Shown piece by piece: positions 16,481 through 26,178 of a stretch of DNA of 64,000 nt. The notes under the pieces were generated by a model. It ran no database searches, was not told where the DNA came from, and saw only the letters and a program-made list of their open reading frames with translations. The DNA comes from Candidatus Gastranaerophilales bacterium (GTDB lineage: Bacteria; Cyanobacteriota; Vampirovibrionia; Gastranaerophilales; Gastranaerophilaceae): the NCBI GenBank assembly GCA_944324395.1, contig CALUWC010000002.1, positions 62,001 to 126,000 of the forward strand, given 5' to 3'. A program made the position numbers and the translations under genes. How positions within the stretch are numbered: the first letter of the stretch is position 1; each line of letters begins with the position of its first letter.

Positions 16481-17803
16481 TTGAAACATTCAAAACTTAC
16501 ATTACTGATATTTATTGCCCTGGTTCTGGGTGTGTTATTCGGTCATTTTGCCCCACATATGGCGGTAAAAATGCGTGCTTTTGCATTGATATTTTTACGT
16601 ATGGTTAAAATGATTATTGCACCTTTATTATTTGCAACCCTCGTAACAGGGATTGCAGGGCATGGTGATGTTAAAAAGTTAGGAAAAATCGGAATTAAAA
16701 CAATTATTTATTTTGAAATTGTTACAACATTGGCTTTGATTATTGGTTTGACAATGGGTAATATTTTTAATCCTGGCAAAGGTTTTGCAACAGGTACGGT
16801 AGCTAATCCCGAATTATTGAAAGAAGCGGGACTTATGGCTGTAACAACTCCGCACACTTCAATATCCGAGATGATTGTTAATGTTTTTCCAACCAGTATA
16901 GTTCAAGCTATGTCTGAGGGCAACCTGCTTCAAATAGTTGTATTTTCTATTTTTATGGCAATCGCTATATGTGCTGTCGGAGAAAAAGCAAAACCCGTTA
17001 TGAATGTTTTACATTCTGTATCTCAAATAATGTTCAAGTTCACCGAGTATGTTATGTATTTTGCACCATTGGGAATTTTTGGTGCAATTGCTTCTACTGT
17101 CGGAATGAACGGTTTATCCATATTAAAAAACTATGCAAAAATAATCTTTTCGTTATACACAGCACTTGCTGTTTTCGTTGTCATAGTTCTTTTTATAGCC
17201 TGCAAATATGCAAGAATTTCTTTCAGAAGTTTGTTAAAAGCTATTCAGGAACCTGCAATTCTGGCATTTTCTACAGCCAGTTCAGAAGCGGCATTTCCTA
17301 AAGCTATAGAAATTATGGAAAGATTCGGAGTTCCGCAGAATATTGTCAGCTTTGTTATGCCTACAGGCTATACATTTAATCTTGACGGAAGTACATTGTA
17401 TCTTGCAATGGCTGTAATATTTTCTTCCCAGATTTGCGGAATAAACCTGGATTTGAATCAGCAGATATTAATGATGCTTGCACTAATGCTTACAAGTAAA
17501 GGTATAGCAGGTGTTCCAAGAGTATCTCTGGTTGTACTTGCCGGAACTTTGGCAAGTTTTAATATTCCGATTATCGGAGTTGCAATATTATTAGGCATTG
17601 ACCAAATCCTTGATATGGGCAGAACAACAGTTAATCTTGTCGGAAATTGTGTTGCTACTGTTGTTATTGCAAGATGGGAAAACGAATTTGATTATGATAA
17701 AATGAAATTATTTATAAAAGAATCTGATGATGAACACGCTGAAAACTTATCAGGTTTGAAAAAGATTTGTAATAGAGTAATAAATAAAGCAGAGGAACAT
17801 TAA
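16481..17803 (+). CDS. Dicarboxylate/amino acid:cation symporter (DAACS family)
   Basis: A 440-residue secondary transporter of the GltP/DctA family, which imports glutamate, aspartate or C4-dicarboxylates with H+ or Na+. It starts with TTG at 16481 behind an AGAGG ribosome site. The family core is well conserved: FSTASSEAAFPKAIEIME (the serine-rich hairpin HP1 with the SS-E motif), then VMPTGYTFNLDGSTLYLA and VGVPR-like GIAGVPRVSLVV before HP2. Multiple membrane helices fill the N-terminal half. ileS starts one base after its stop with its ribosome site inside this gene, so the two are probably co-transcribed. The substrate cannot be decided. Confidence 0.92.
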   Translation: MKHSKLTLLIFIALVLGVLFGHFAPHMAVKMRAFALIFLRMVKMIIAPLLFATLVTGIAGHGDVKKLGKIGIKTIIYFEIVTTLALIIGLTMGNIFNPGKGFATGTVANPELLKEAGLMAVTTPHTSISEMIVNVFPTSIVQAMSEGNLLQIVVFSIFMAIAICAVGEKAKPVMNVLHSVSQIMFKFTEYVMYFAPLGIFGAIASTVGMNGLSILKNYAKIIFSLYTALAVFVVIVLFIACKYARISFRSLLKAIQEPAILAFSTASSEAAFPKAIEIMERFGVPQNIVSFVMPTGYTFNLDGSTLYLAMAVIFSSQICGINLDLNQQILMMLALMLTSKGIAGVPRVSLVVLAGTLASFNIPIIGVAILLGIDQILDMGRTTVNLVGNCVATVVIARWENEFDYDKMKLFIKESDDEHAENLSGLKKICNRVINKAEEH

Positions 17804-17804
17804 T

Positions 17805-20645
17805 ATGACAGAAAGTACTAAAACCGAATATAAAAATACTCTTAATCTTCCGCAGACGACTCTTGCAATGAGAGCAAATGCCACAGTCAGAGAGCTGGAA
17901 ATTCAAAAATTTTGGGAAGAAAATAATATTTATGAAAAAATGGTTGGTGAGCGAGACAAAGAAAATGCTTTCGTTTTGCACGACGGTCCGCCGTACTTAA
18001 GTTCCGAAAAAATCCACGTAGGTACAGCTTTAAATAAAATATTAAAAGATATTCTAATTAAATATAAATCACAGAGAGGTTTTTATGCTCCTTATGTTCC
18101 AGGATATGACGGGCATGGGCTTCCGATTGAAAATGCCGTTGTGAAAAATATAAAAGGCGGCAGACATTCTATATCTGAAACTGAATTAAGAGCAAGGTGC
18201 AGAGATTTTGCACACAAAAATCTTAAAGGTCAGGAAAAAGAATTTAAACGCTTAGGTGTATTGGGAAACTGGGAACACCCGTATTTAACAATAGATCCTG
18301 AATATGAGGCCGAACAAATTAGAGTATTCGGCGAAATGTTCAAAAAAGGCTATATAGAAAAAGGCATGAAACCTGTCTACTGGTGTGCTTCCTGTGAAAC
18401 TGCCTTAGCAGAAGCAGAAGTTGAATATGCTGATCATACTTCCACTTCAATCTATGTAAGATTTAAATTTGATGAAGATGGAACAAAAAAAATTGCTCAA
18501 ATGATTGATCTGCCGGGTGATAATGTATATGCGGTTATCTGGACAACAACTCCTTGGACAATTCCTTCAAATATGGCAATATCTATGCACCCGAGATTTG
18601 AATATACATTTTTTGAAGGTGTCAACACTGATAAAGCTCCGCTGAAAGGAGATGTGTATGTTGTTGCTACAGAACTTTTGAGTGCATTTTTGAAAGATGT
18701 TGAATGGGAAGAATCTGATATTAAGGTTTTAGGTTCTTGCAAGGGACAGGATTTAGAATTGCTGAATACAAAGCACCCCCTTGTTAACAGAAAATCACCT
18801 ATAATTCTTGGAGAACACGTTACACTGGATGCTGGTACCGGTTCTGTCCACACTGCACCGGGACATGGTTTAGAAGACTATGAAGTTGGCTGCAAATACG
18901 GTATTGAAGTGTTTTCACCGTTAGACGGACAGGGAATTTGGACTGATACAGTCGGTATCCCTGAGTTAGCCGGGGTGCCTTATTACAAAGGCAATGCTAT
19001 GGTTATTGAAATGCTTGAAAAATGCGGAGCATTATTAAAACAGCAGGATATCCAACACAGTTATCCGCACTGCTGGAGATGTAAAAAGCCTGTAATCTAT
19101 AGAGCAACTCCGCAGTGGTTTGTTAAGGTTGACAAATTCAGAGATATAGCACTTGATGCAGTTCATAATGTTAAATGGATTCCTGCAAGCGGGGAAAACC
19201 GCATCGGTAACATGGTCGAAAGCAGAACAGACTGGTGTATCTCCCGACAAAGAGCCTGGGGTGTACCAATTCCTATCTTCTATTGCGAAGACTGCGGAGA
19301 AGTTATCTGCACAGAGGAAACTATTGAAAATGTTGCAAAGATGTTTGAAAAAGAAAGTTCAGATGCCTGGGTAAAATATTCAGCCGAAGAACTACTTCCT
19401 AAAGGTTTTGTCTGTCCTAAATGCGGGAAAAATCATTTCAAAAAAGAAAAAGACATTATGGATGTTTGGTTCGATTCAGGCATTTCATGGAGAGCTGTAG
19501 TTGAAAAAAGAGCTGATGAACTAGGACATACTCCGGTTGATATGTATCTTGAAGGTTCTGACCAACACAGAGGCTGGTTCCAATCTTCATTATTGACATC
19601 TGTTGCAACTCAGGGTAAAGCTCCTTATAAACAGGTACTTACTCATGGTTTTGTATTCGGGGAAGACGGCAGAAAAATGTCTAAATCTTTAGGTAATTAT
19701 ATAAGACCTGATGATATTATCAAAAATTACGGAGCAGATATCCTGAGATTGTGGGCAGCTTCTGTTGATTACAGAAATGACATAAAAATCGGAAACAATA
19801 TCATAGGACAGCTTACAGAAATCTTTAAGAAAACCAGAAATACCGCAAGATTTTTAATCGGCAACTTGTTTGATTTTGACCCGTCAGTTGACTATGTGAA
19901 GTATGAAGACTTAAAAAATATTGATAAATTCGCACTTCACAAATTGAATAAATTGATTGCAGACGTAACCGAAGCATTTGAAAATTATGAATTTTATAAA
20001 TACTTCCAATGTTTACAAAACTTTGCTGCTGTTGATTTAAGTTCATTCTATCTTGACATTGTAAAAGACAGATTATATACAGCAGGCAAAAAATCATTAT
20101 CAAGAAGAGCCTGCCAGACAGTTTTGTTTGAAAACTTAATGGCACTGGTGAGAATTCTTGCACCAGTAATGCCGCATCAGGCAGAAGATATCTGGCAGAA
20201 TGTACCTGAAGTTCAAAGAGGCGGTCTAATTAGTATTTTGTTATCTGATTGGCCTGTATTGAATGAAAAATGGAACAATCCGGAATTGGAAGAAGATTTC
20301 ACTAAGATATTAAAATCACGTGAAGTTGTATCAAGAGCGATTGAACCGTTGAGAGCTGATAAAAAAGTCGGCAGTTCTCTTGAAGTTGCAGTATGGATAA
20401 AAGCTGAAGATTCTGAAGTTTTAAAAGCTAATGAAATTGATTTGGCTGATATTTATATTGTTTCACAAGCTCATCTGACTGATAGCAAACCTGAAAATAT
20501 TTTAAATGAACATAATGAAGAAGGTTATACTGTTTGGGTTGTTAAGGCCCAAGGCGAAAAATGCACAAGATGTTGGAAATATAGAGAATTAAATGAAGAT
20601 GGCATTTGTGCTGATTGTTTAAATGCAATCAAAGACCTGAGCTAG
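17805..20645 (+). CDS. ileS: Isoleucyl-tRNA synthetase
   Basis: Charges tRNA-Ile with isoleucine and edits misactivated valine. The 946-residue length is normal for bacterial class I IleS. The HIGH-box counterpart is KIHVGTALNKILKD at about residues 70-83, KMSKS is near 625 in EDGRKMSKSLGN, and GYDGHGLPIE follows the first box. The editing (CP1) domain contains the WTTTPWTIPSN block near 248. The C-terminal zinc-binding motif CTRCWKY..C..C near 919-940 is present, as in the bacterial form with a C-terminal zinc finger. A GAGGAA ribosome site precedes the ATG. Confidence 0.97.
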   Translation: MTESTKTEYKNTLNLPQTTLAMRANATVRELEIQKFWEENNIYEKMVGERDKENAFVLHDGPPYLSSEKIHVGTALNKILKDILIKYKSQRGFYAPYVPGYDGHGLPIENAVVKNIKGGRHSISETELRARCRDFAHKNLKGQEKEFKRLGVLGNWEHPYLTIDPEYEAEQIRVFGEMFKKGYIEKGMKPVYWCASCETALAEAEVEYADHTSTSIYVRFKFDEDGTKKIAQMIDLPGDNVYAVIWTTTPWTIPSNMAISMHPRFEYTFFEGVNTDKAPLKGDVYVVATELLSAFLKDVEWEESDIKVLGSCKGQDLELLNTKHPLVNRKSPIILGEHVTLDAGTGSVHTAPGHGLEDYEVGCKYGIEVFSPLDGQGIWTDTVGIPELAGVPYYKGNAMVIEMLEKCGALLKQQDIQHSYPHCWRCKKPVIYRATPQWFVKVDKFRDIALDAVHNVKWIPASGENRIGNMVESRTDWCISRQRAWGVPIPIFYCEDCGEVICTEETIENVAKMFEKESSDAWVKYSAEELLPKGFVCPKCGKNHFKKEKDIMDVWFDSGISWRAVVEKRADELGHTPVDMYLEGSDQHRGWFQSSLLTSVATQGKAPYKQVLTHGFVFGEDGRKMSKSLGNYIRPDDIIKNYGADILRLWAASVDYRNDIKIGNNIIGQLTEIFKKTRNTARFLIGNLFDFDPSVDYVKYEDLKNIDKFALHKLNKLIADVTEAFENYEFYKYFQCLQNFAAVDLSSFYLDIVKDRLYTAGKKSLSRRACQTVLFENLMALVRILAPVMPHQAEDIWQNVPEVQRGGLISILLSDWPVLNEKWNNPELEEDFTKILKSREVVSRAIEPLRADKKVGSSLEVAVWIKAEDSEVLKANEIDLADIYIVSQAHLTDSKPENILNEHNEEGYTVWVVKAQGEKCTRCWKYRELNEDGICADCLNAIKDLS

Positions 20646-20688
20646 ATAGATATATTCTTCAGTATAAAAAGATAGAATAATGAATATT

Positions 20689-20717
20689 GGGTGGGCAAAG
20701 TCAAAACATGCCCACCC
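20689..20717. terminator. Hairpin between convergent ileS and purine phosphorylase genes
   Basis: GGGTGGGCA pairs perfectly with TGCCCACCC across an 11-base loop. It stands 44 bases after the ileS stop, with no strong T-run on either strand. Confidence 0.65.
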
Positions 20718-20768
20718 TGATTCTTATACTTCTTTGAAAAATTATTTATTACTTACAGCTCAATTTAT

Positions 20769-21572
20769 TTAAATATTTTTCAATAATAATAACAAAAGTT
20801 CTTTAAACTTAGCCTTAACGGCATTTGTGGTTTCAATAACTTCTTCATGTGTAAGTTTTTTGGTAGACACACCGCTTGCATAATTCGAAATGCAGCTTAT
20901 GCCGAGAACTTTCATTCCGCAGTAATTTGCCACAATAGCTTCAGGCACTGTTGACATACCTGCAGCATCAGCTCCTATATACCTTGCCATTTTTATTTCT
21001 GCAGGTGTTTCATAACTGGGACCTGAAGAAGCTATATAAATTCCATGTTTTAAATCAATACGCAAATTCCGTCCTGCAGCATCTGCAAGCTTGATTAGAT
21101 TTTTATTATAAACTTCCGACATATCAGGAAACCTTGTTCCTAAAGTATCGTCATTCACCCCGATTAAAGGATTAGAACCCATCATGTTAATATGGTCAGT
21201 TATAACCATCAAATCTCCGGGTCTGAAACTTTTATTTATTGCACCGGCCGCATTTGTTATAATAACAGTTTTTACTCCTAATTTTTTCATTACTTTTATT
21301 GGGTAAGTAATTTCCGACATTGAATGTCCTTCATAAAAATGAATTCTGCCCTGCATCATAACAACATTGCGATTTTCAATAGAAGCAAATACAAGCTGAC
21401 CCTTATGACCAGCTACAGTTGATTTTGAAAATCCGGGAATTTTATCATAAGGAATAGCATACTCACAATAAGTATCAGCCAAATCCCCTAAACCGGAACC
21501 TAAAACAATACCTATTTCCGGCTTAAACCCGTCTGTATATGTTTCAATATAATCCAGTGTATCTCTCATCAT
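20769..21572 (-). CDS. Purine-nucleoside phosphorylase (trimeric, PNP family 2)
   Basis: Cleaves purine (deoxy)nucleosides with phosphate to free base and (deoxy)ribose-1-phosphate in salvage. The protein has 267 residues from ATG 21572, which lies 9 bases after GAGGG; a GTG six bases further up (21578) is the alternative. Motifs are IVLGSGLGDLAD, GQLVFASIENRNVVMMQGRIH, ITNAAGAINKSFRPGDLMVI, SSGPSYETPAEIKM and GMSTVPEAIVANYCG, matching the trimeric guanosine/inosine-type enzymes (PunA/XapA). Its upstream neighbour rpoZ has its own terminator, so it is probably expressed on its own. Confidence 0.93.
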   Translation of the reverse strand: MMRDTLDYIETYTDGFKPEIGIVLGSGLGDLADTYCEYAIPYDKIPGFSKSTVAGHKGQLVFASIENRNVVMMQGRIHFYEGHSMSEITYPIKVMKKLGVKTVIITNAAGAINKSFRPGDLMVITDHINMMGSNPLIGVNDDTLGTRFPDMSEVYNKNLIKLADAAGRNLRIDLKHGIYIASSGPSYETPAEIKMARYIGADAAGMSTVPEAIVANYCGMKVLGISCISNYASGVSTKKLTHEEVIETTNAVKAKFKELLLLLLKNI

Positions 21573-21588
21573 ATTCACTAACCCTCAC

Positions 21589-21629
21589 AAAAAGACACAA
21601 AAACTTCAATAAGCCTTTGTGTCTTTTTT
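21589..21629 (-). terminator. Intrinsic terminator of rpoZ
   Basis: On the minus strand AAAGACACAAA pairs with TTTGTGTCTTTTT; the T-run continues beyond the stem. It begins 8 bases after the rpoZ stop and lies just before the purine phosphorylase ribosome site. Confidence 0.85.
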
Positions 21630-21636
21630 ATAAATA

Positions 21637-21876
21637 TTAACCAACCAATCTGTTATCATCAGCTTCTGAAGCTTTTACCATCAGAGCATGTTCAACAGGA
21701 TTTTCATGCGAATAGCCTGTTTCGTGCATTTCTTCAAATCCGAAATCTTCACGAGCTTTTTTTGCTTGATTTTCGTCTACGATTTTTTTTGCAAGTTCAG
21801 CAATTTCGTAAACTAATTTATATCTGTTATCTGTATTTTCATTTAAATCCCAGGCTACTTTAATAATTTGATCCAT
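21637..21876 (-). CDS. rpoZ: RNA polymerase omega subunit
   Basis: A 79-residue protein. DNRYKLVYEIAELAKKI matches the core omega helix (family pattern SNRYxLVxxxAKRAR), and NPVEHALMVKASEADDNRLVG has the shape of the C-terminal KPVLRAI.EM.D...P.IIG seen in cyanobacterial omega. Omega binds the beta-prime subunit and assists polymerase assembly. It is divergently arranged from the M29 peptidase gene and has a clear terminator. The assignment rests on short similarity and size, so it is good rather than certain. Confidence 0.78.
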   Translation of the reverse strand: MDQIIKVAWDLNENTDNRYKLVYEIAELAKKIVDENQAKKAREDFGFEEMHETGYSHENPVEHALMVKASEADDNRLVG

Positions 21877-22032
21877 TTATAAAACCTCATATTTCTGACT
21901 ATAGTACTATAATATAATACAAATAAATTTTCCGCAAGTGGTTTAAATAATCCTAAAAACCTTATATGAAAACTTGAATTTACAATACAAAAAAAATATT
22001 ATAAAATAATTTCAGAAGAAAGAGGTAAATAT

Positions 22033-23139
22033 ATGAAAGAAACTATTTGGGACAAATATGCACAAGTTTTGGTTGACTATTCAACCAACGTACAAAAAGG
22101 AGATCTTGTTATAATCAGATCAGGTTCAATTGAAGCAAAAGAACTTGTTAAAGCCGTATATAAAAGAGTTTTGGAAAAAGGAGGTAATCCCATTGCAAAA
22201 ACCGCTATTCCGGAACTTGCGGAAGTATTTTTGAAGAATGCATCAGATGAACAATTAGATTATATTGACCCGATGTCAAAAATGGAATATGAAAAAGCCG
22301 ATGTATTTATATCGCTTGGGGCTCCGCAAAACACTAAAAATATGGCAAGAGCCGATTTAACAAAACTTGCAAAAAGAGGAAAAGCTACAAAACCTCTGTC
22401 AGAAACACTTCTGAACCGTTCAGCCAAAGGAGAAGCAAGATGGGTAATTGCTGATGTACCTACAAACGCACTTGCACAGGAAGCTAAAATGTCACTTGAT
22501 GAATATTCAGAGTTTTTATTCAAAGCATGTTATCTTGACATAGATAATCCTGTAGAAAAATTAAGAGAACTCGATAAGAAACAATCCGCCTGGGCTGAAT
22601 ATTTAAACAAAGTAAAAAATCTGCATATTACGGGAGAAAAAACAGATATAACATTTAATGTTGAAGGCAGAAAATGGATAAGCTGTTCAGGGTTGAACAA
22701 TTATCCTGACGGTGAAGTTTTCACATCTCCTGTTGAAAATGGAATCAACGGAGAAATATATTTTGATTACCCGCAAAATTATCGAGGCAACAGTGCTTCT
22801 GGTGTTTATCTCAAAATAGAAAACGGATTGATAGTTCAGGCAACAGCACAACAGGGCGAAGAATTTTTGAATGCAATGCTCGATATGGACGAAGGTTCCC
22901 GCAGAATCGGAGAAATTGCTATCGGAACAAATGATGAAATTCAGGAAATTACGGGAAATATTTTATTTGATGAAAAAATCGGAGGAGCAATCCACATGGC
23001 AGCAGGAGCCTCTTATCCCGAAACTGGAGGTAAAAACGTATCCGGACTTCACTGGGATTTAATTAAAAATATGAAAAATGGAGGAAAAATTTTCGCCGAT
23101 GATAAACTAATATATGAAAATGGAAAATTTCTGATTTAA
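22033..23139 (+). CDS. M29-family metallo-aminopeptidase
   Basis: A 368-residue cytoplasmic aminopeptidase of family M29 (aminopeptidase T/AmpS/PepS), which removes N-terminal residues with a two-metal site. The N-terminal domain opens with WDKYAQVLVDYSTNVQKGDLV. The catalytic part shows NYPDGEVFTSPVENGINGEI, DEGSRRIGEIAIGTN, LFDEKIGGAIHMAAGASYPE and SGLHWDLI, which carry the Glu, His and Asp ligands of the family. AGAAAGAGG precedes the ATG. It stands as a single gene with a strong terminator. Confidence 0.93.
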   Translation: MKETIWDKYAQVLVDYSTNVQKGDLVIIRSGSIEAKELVKAVYKRVLEKGGNPIAKTAIPELAEVFLKNASDEQLDYIDPMSKMEYEKADVFISLGAPQNTKNMARADLTKLAKRGKATKPLSETLLNRSAKGEARWVIADVPTNALAQEAKMSLDEYSEFLFKACYLDIDNPVEKLRELDKKQSAWAEYLNKVKNLHITGEKTDITFNVEGRKWISCSGLNNYPDGEVFTSPVENGINGEIYFDYPQNYRGNSASGVYLKIENGLIVQATAQQGEEFLNAMLDMDEGSRRIGEIAIGTNDEIQEITGNILFDEKIGGAIHMAAGASYPETGGKNVSGLHWDLIKNMKNGGKIFADDKLIYENGKFLI

Positions 23140-23163
23140 TTATATGAAACTTTTACTAAATAT

Positions 23164-23217
23164 ATTTGCCAAACTTAATAATTTTAATTTAAAATTACTT
23201 TTGTTTGGCAAATTTTT
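23164..23217 (+). terminator. Intrinsic terminator of the M29 peptidase gene
   Basis: ATTTGCCAAAC pairs perfectly with GTTTGGCAAAT; the space between them contains a further A/T palindrome. A T-run follows directly. Confidence 0.88.
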
Positions 23218-23265
23218 ATTTGTTTGGTTTTATATAAGACTATAACAAAAATACAAGGAGTATTT

Positions 23266-24456
23266 ATGCTTATTTCAAGTATTCAAAGCTACAGATTTAC
23301 AAATTCTAATAATCAGTATTCAAGTATTACAAATAAATACAATCTCCAATCTGCAGGCAGTAAAATTCTACAAACAAATCCTAGCCTTCATAAAATACCT
23401 GTAAATTTCCACTATAATGCAAATATTCATTTCGGAGAATTTTTCGATCCGAACAGAACAGTTCCGCATATTGATTATGAAGAATATGTGGCAATGACAA
23501 ATATCACAAAACGCAGATTCCGAAAAAGATACCAAACTTTTGATAAAAAGGTCGACACAAAAGAACTTTTTGATACAAAAGATTCCAGACTGCCGCTCCA
23601 GAGCGAAAAAGAAATGGATGAATTTATTAAAACTTCAAAAATTTATACAAAATATAAAGACCAGCCGATAATATGCCTGGGCAGAAGTCCTAAATGGTTT
23701 TTAAATGCAGCATTATGGATGAAAGATGGAATTGACGATTATAAATTCGTCGCCTTTTCAAAATTCTGGTTCCGACCTGACTACAAAGAAGGAGTCAAAA
23801 GACTGGATAGTCTTGCCCCTACAGAAAAAGAAGAAAATGCTTATCGCAGATATCTAAAACGCATTAAAGCTGACCCGCAAACAATTGTAGATAATATGGA
23901 AAAAACAGGTAAGAAAACCGTAATCACGGATTATATCTGCTCAGGGAAAGGTGCCTGTTCATTTCTCGATGTAATGTCCAAATACGCAGATGATCTAGGT
24001 ATTCTTGACAAATTTGCAAAATCAATACAATTTGTAGGAATAGGTTCTATGGACTATATGGAAGATCTCAATCCTTATGCAGAATATATCTCAGAACCAC
24101 GAGTTCCTATGCCTCCAAAACTTATCCCCTACGAAAATCAAATTAAACAAGAATTTTATAACCTGGACTATAATATGTTTAGAGAAATGCTGTTAAATCA
24201 AAACACAAATGAATGCAGATCTACGTATTACCCGCACGAAACCTGGGCAATTTATAAACCGGATAAATTTAAAACCGGACTAATAAAGGATATGAAAAAA
24301 GTCAAAGAAATGGCAAAGCAAGCTAATGCAACGAAACAAAGTATGTCAATCTTTACTCCTGCAATGTTTGACTACAGAAACCTGCTAAACTTTAGAATTC
24401 TTGATGCTTTATTTCAAAGAGGTTTGCTGAAAACCATACATCATTCAAAATTATAA
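23266..24456 (+). CDS. Lineage-type protein with phosphoribosyltransferase-like motif
   Basis: From ATG 23266 (GGAG ribosome site) a 396-residue protein. Its N-terminus MLISSIQSYRF, polar to about residue 50 and then NIHFGEFFDP, is the third example here of a leader ending in an F-x-G-like motif, with no Sec signal. The body has IICLGRSPKWFLNAALWMKD near 135-154 and KTVITDYICSGKGACSFLDV near 217-236. The second has the form of the PRPP-binding loop of phosphoribosyltransferases (hydrophobic strand, two-acid or D-Y start, small loop S-G-K-G), and the first could be the pyrophosphate loop. This is a motif-level similarity only; a nucleotide or sugar-phosphate role is an inference. It converges on rpsI with a shared terminator. 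Confidence 0.72.
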   Translation: MLISSIQSYRFTNSNNQYSSITNKYNLQSAGSKILQTNPSLHKIPVNFHYNANIHFGEFFDPNRTVPHIDYEEYVAMTNITKRRFRKRYQTFDKKVDTKELFDTKDSRLPLQSEKEMDEFIKTSKIYTKYKDQPIICLGRSPKWFLNAALWMKDGIDDYKFVAFSKFWFRPDYKEGVKRLDSLAPTEKEENAYRRYLKRIKADPQTIVDNMEKTGKKTVITDYICSGKGACSFLDVMSKYADDLGILDKFAKSIQFVGIGSMDYMEDLNPYAEYISEPRVPMPPKLIPYENQIKQEFYNLDYNMFREMLLNQNTNECRSTYYPHETWAIYKPDKFKTGLIKDMKKVKEMAKQANATKQSMSIFTPAMFDYRNLLNFRILDALFQRGLLKTIHHSKL

Positions 24457-24483
24457 TAATTTTATATAATTATTTTCATTAGC

Positions 24484-24516
24484 AAAAAACCGGTTCGCAA
24501 ATTGCAAACCGGTTTT
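24484..24516. terminator. Bidirectional terminator between 23266 gene and rpsI
   Basis: AAAAACCGGTT pairs with AACCGGTTTTT, with T-runs outside the stem on both strands. It closes the ribosomal cluster on the minus strand, 18 bases past the rpsI stop. Confidence 0.88.
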
Positions 24517-24533
24517 TGACTTTGGTAATAGAA

Positions 24534-24926
24534 TTAACGTTTTGAGAATTGGAATCTCTTACGAGCTCTTTTTCTACCGTATTTCTTACGTTCTTTAACA
24601 CGCGGGTCACGTGTAAGTAATCCTTCAAGTTTAAGAACATTTTTAAATTCTTCATTAGATTTAACCAATGCTCTTGAAATACCATGTCTGATAGCTCCGC
24701 ATTGAGAAACCACACCGCCTCCAACAGCTTTAACTCTGACATCATATCTGTCTTGAGTTTCTGTCAAAACTAACGGTCTGTATACTAACATCTCAATAGC
24801 TGGTCTGTTTCCGATATAATCGCTTAATTTTCTGCCGTTAACAAAGATTCTACCGCTGCCTTTAACCAATTTTACAACTGCGATAGAGGTTTTTCTACGT
24901 CCAGTAGCTTTGATTTCGTCTGCCAT
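24534..24926 (-). CDS. rpsI: 30S ribosomal protein S9 (uS9)
   Basis: 130 residues, normal length. It begins with the [12 protein letters not shown]-type start ([15 protein letters not shown]) and ends in the basic tail [17 protein letters not shown] that reaches the P site of the 30S subunit. The ATG overlaps the rplM stop by one base, so translation is coupled. Last gene of the cluster, followed by a terminator. Confidence 0.98.
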   Translation of the reverse strand: MADEIKATGRRKTSIAVVKLVKGSGRIFVNGRKLSDYIGNRPAIEMLVYRPLVLTETQDRYDVRVKAVGGGVVSQCGAIRHGISRALVKSNEEFKNVLKLEGLLTRDPRVKERKKYGRKRARKRFQFSKR

Positions 24927-25363
24927 TACTTAGCCTCCTTTTCCAATTGTATAGGTTTTTGTGCTGCATGCGGATGGTTAGGTCCAACATATACTTTCAA
25001 TTTGTTGAACTGTTCAGCACCTAATGTATTGTGCTGTAACATACCTCTAACAGCATGTTCAATAACAATTCTCGGATCTTTTTCCATCAACTCTTTAAAA
25101 CTTGCAGATTTTAATCCGCCCGGATAACCGGTATGATGTAAATAAATCTTATCAGTTTCTTTTTTACCTGTAACTTTCACTTTTTCAGCGTTAATAACGA
25201 TTACAAAATCACCGGTATCAACGTTAGGAGTGTATTCAGGCTTGTTTTTTCCTCTTAAAATGTTTGCAATTCTAACTGCCAAACGACCTAAAGTTTCGCC
25301 GTCTGCGTCGATTACATACCATTTTCTTTCAACTTCCAGAGGTTTTGCTGAATATGTTTTCAT
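24926..25363 (-). CDS. rplM: 50S ribosomal protein L13 (uL13)
   Basis: 145 residues, normal length. Family blocks are [21 protein letters not shown] near the start, [31 protein letters not shown] and the C-terminal [16 protein letters not shown]. It follows truA by about 23 bases and is coupled to rpsI. Confidence 0.98.
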   Translation of the reverse strand: MKTYSAKPLEVERKWYVIDADGETLGRLAVRIANILRGKNKPEYTPNVDTGDFVIVINAEKVKVTGKKETDKIYLHHTGYPGGLKSASFKELMEKDPRIVIEHAVRGMLQHNTLGAEQFNKLKVYVGPNHPHAAQKPIQLEKEAK

Positions 25364-25386
25364 CGCATTTCTCCATTTATTATTTT

Positions 25387-26172
25387 CTAATACATTACTT
25401 TCATCAACGTTAATCCGTAAGGACTAACAGTCATTCCCGCTTTTGTGCGGTCTTTAGCTTCCAAAACATCTTTCATATGTTCAGGAGGCAAATTATGCCC
25501 TTCTATATCAAGAAGAGTTCCGACAATAGTTCTTACCATATTATAAAGAAACCTGTTCCCTGTAATATCAATAAAAACTCTGTCACCGGCTTTTGAAACT
25601 TTTGCTTCATATATTATGCAAATTGTGCTCGGGTTCAGCGTTCCGGAGCTTTTGAAACTTGAAAAATCATGTTCTCCGAGTAAATAGTTTAAAGAATTTT
25701 GCATTCTTCCTATATCCACCGGGAATTTCACCCTCATTAAATCACCGTCAAATGCATTTTTACAACGTCTATTGATAAACTCAAACCTGTAATAACGCTT
25801 TTTTGCTGATTTCTGAGCATGGAAAGATTTATCAACTTCTTTCAAATCGCTGACAGATATATCGTCAGGTAAAATCTCATTTATAGAATAGAGAAACTTT
25901 GAAGCAACAATTGTTTGCTCTGTATCAAAATGGACTACCTGACCAAGCGAATTAACACCTTTATCTGTTCTGCCGGAAAAAATTGCTTTTATCGGCCGGT
26001 TATTATTTTCAAAGGTTTCGGTAAAATACCGCTTACCTAATATCAATGTACAAAGTGCCTTTTCAAGTTCTCCCTGTATGGTTGGGGCTTCAATCTGCCT
26101 GCCATGTTCTAACTGTATCTGACTTCCGGCATAATTTTTGCCGATATACTGAACTTGAAATGCGTAACGCAT
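25387..26172 (-). CDS. truA: tRNA pseudouridine(38-40) synthase TruA
   Basis: 261 residues. TruA makes pseudouridine at positions 38-40 of tRNA anticodon arms. The catalytic Asp is in [18 protein letters not shown] near residues 67-84, and [16 protein letters not shown] plus the C-terminal [17 protein letters not shown] block are typical. Position between rplQ and rplM is that seen in cyanobacteria and many Firmicutes. The start lies 6 bases after the rplQ stop. Confidence 0.95.
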   Translation of the reverse strand: MRYAFQVQYIGKNYAGSQIQLEHGRQIEAPTIQGELEKALCTLILGKRYFTETFENNNRPIKAIFSGRTDKGVNSLGQVVHFDTEQTIVASKFLYSINEILPDDISVSDLKEVDKSFHAQKSAKKRYYRFEFINRRCKNAFDGDLMRVKFPVDIGRMQNSLNYLLGEHDFSSFKSSGTLNPSTICIIYEAKVSKAGDRVFIDITGNRFLYNMVRTIVGTLLDIEGHNLPPEHMKDVLEAKDRTKAGMTVSPYGLTLMKVMY

Positions 26173-26178
26173 CAGAGA

